This document shows, one piece after another, positions 63,367 to 64,000 of a stretch of DNA of 64,000 nucleotides. Numbering within the stretch: the stretch's first letter is position 1; every line of letters starts with the position of its first letter. This stretch comes from Saturnia japonica (Eukaryota > Arthropoda > Insecta > Lepidoptera > Saturniidae): positions 7,502,690 through 7,566,689 of the forward strand of contig CM065328.1 of the NCBI GenBank assembly GCA_033032175.1, written 5' to 3'. The position numbers were made by a program, and so were the translations under genes. The notes beneath the pieces were generated by a model that was given only the letters and a program-made list of their open reading frames with translations, ran no database searches and was not told where the DNA came from.

Positions 63367-64000
63367 CACTCGGACACAGATCTCTACCACCCCGCTATAC
63401 ACCGGTTGATTCCAAAAACCGACATGTCTTAGAACTTGAATACACTTAAATTATTTCAATTAACCTTCTCCTTTCGCTATTTTCCATTCTGAACAATAAT
63501 AAGTCAACTGTTACTAAAATTTACATTAAAAAAGGTTGAGGCTCTAATACAACGTACGTTATTGGAAGGTCAGAGGCGAAAGCCAAAACTACTTTGCGGT
63601 CGATCCAGGGCTCAAAGGAACTTGGTTGCGATAACGGAGTGGAATGAAGCACGTAGGTAACTAGATTACCGTAGTCGAACTGGCGCGTCATTCGCCCAAT
63701 ACAGAAGTTCTTGCACGCAATATCCAACGTCAACATTAACAAATGTATTGCCAATCCAAACTTTAATTTACACTCGGCATTAATATACTCAATTTCAGTT
63801 CTTAATAAGGCTTTATTTCTCGAAATTGGTAGAAATCATTATATTATAAATCGGCAAAATTGCATTCAGCATTTGATGCGTGCCTCGAAAGCTAATTCAT
63901 ATTGATTTTATGCTTACTGCAATTCGATTATAGGACTGTAAAATACAAACTAGTTTTTTTTTAAAGTTAACCTGAATCTTTTAATGATCTGATCGAATGT
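63367..64000. other. unassigned DNA with one minus-strand frame
   Basis: The minus strand 63754-63521 has 77 open codons including PSSFEPWIDRKVVLAFASDL and PITYVVLEPQPF, less AT-biased than its neighbours. No family recognised; it could be a relic of a repeat or an exon fragment. Confidence 0.25.

Noticed and set aside
1..64000. CRISPR array, bacterial operon or viral genome
   Set aside because: No regularly spaced identical repeats, no Shine-Dalgarno-type gene clusters, no viral structural or replication genes; everything coding belongs to eukaryotic transposable elements.
1..64000. A new multi-gene biological system
   Set aside because: No cluster of co-oriented unknown genes exists here. 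The most unusual structures are repeats (hexamer array in a Helitron-like block, D-R1 composite, inverted F pair), reported as such.

Overview
This window is most likely intergenic or intronic DNA from a lepidopteran insect (moth or butterfly). I found no host protein-coding gene, tRNA, rRNA, CRISPR array or bacterial-type operon that I can defend. The lepidopteran assignment rests on the repeat content: Helitron-type elements with TC/CTAG ends and a GCGGGGCACAGCTAG-like 3' end, RTE LINEs with an (ATG)n tail, R1-clade, I-clade and Jockey-like LINE fragments, and two mariner elements, all in AT-rich DNA. The species cannot be told from the sequence.

Layout. 0-2 kb holds the 3' half of an I-clade LINE (reverse transcriptase plus RNase H) with a poly(A) tail. 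2-20 kb is AT-rich DNA carrying Helitron-like ends (family K), tRNA-like SINE families (A and F, including a head-to-head F pair at 15.1-15.6 kb), other dispersed families (D, E, G), a ~130-bp AT-rich tandem array at 10.4-11.0 kb, RTE scraps and R1-clade LINE 3' ends. 21.1-22.4 kb is a rosa-like mariner with identical 32-bp inverted repeats but a broken transposase. 26.2-29.1 kb is a Helitron-like block with repeated 5' ends and a G-free hexamer array (CCTAAA/CCCAAA). 30-41 kb is more dispersed repeats plus two promoter-like patches. 41.4-47.8 kb holds two R1-clade LINE remnants and the C-terminus of another retroelement protein. 47.8-58.2 kb holds further LINE 3' ends, a complete short Helitron (55.4-55.7 kb), an endonuclease/RT fragment and a 0.8-kb RT C-terminal fragment. 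60.9-62.2 kb is the best-preserved gene of the window: a complete mariner with an uninterrupted 339-codon transposase on the minus strand.

How the parts relate. The genes are all selfish-element genes and do not form a pathway. The RT, endonuclease and RNase H fragments are dead or 5'-truncated LINE copies. Non-autonomous families (SINE A and F, short Helitrons) depend on proteins encoded elsewhere. Only the second mariner looks able to make a functional protein. Family letters (A, D, E, F, G, H, J, K, L, M) are my own labels for sequences I saw more than once in this window or recognise as a repeat type; they are not database names.
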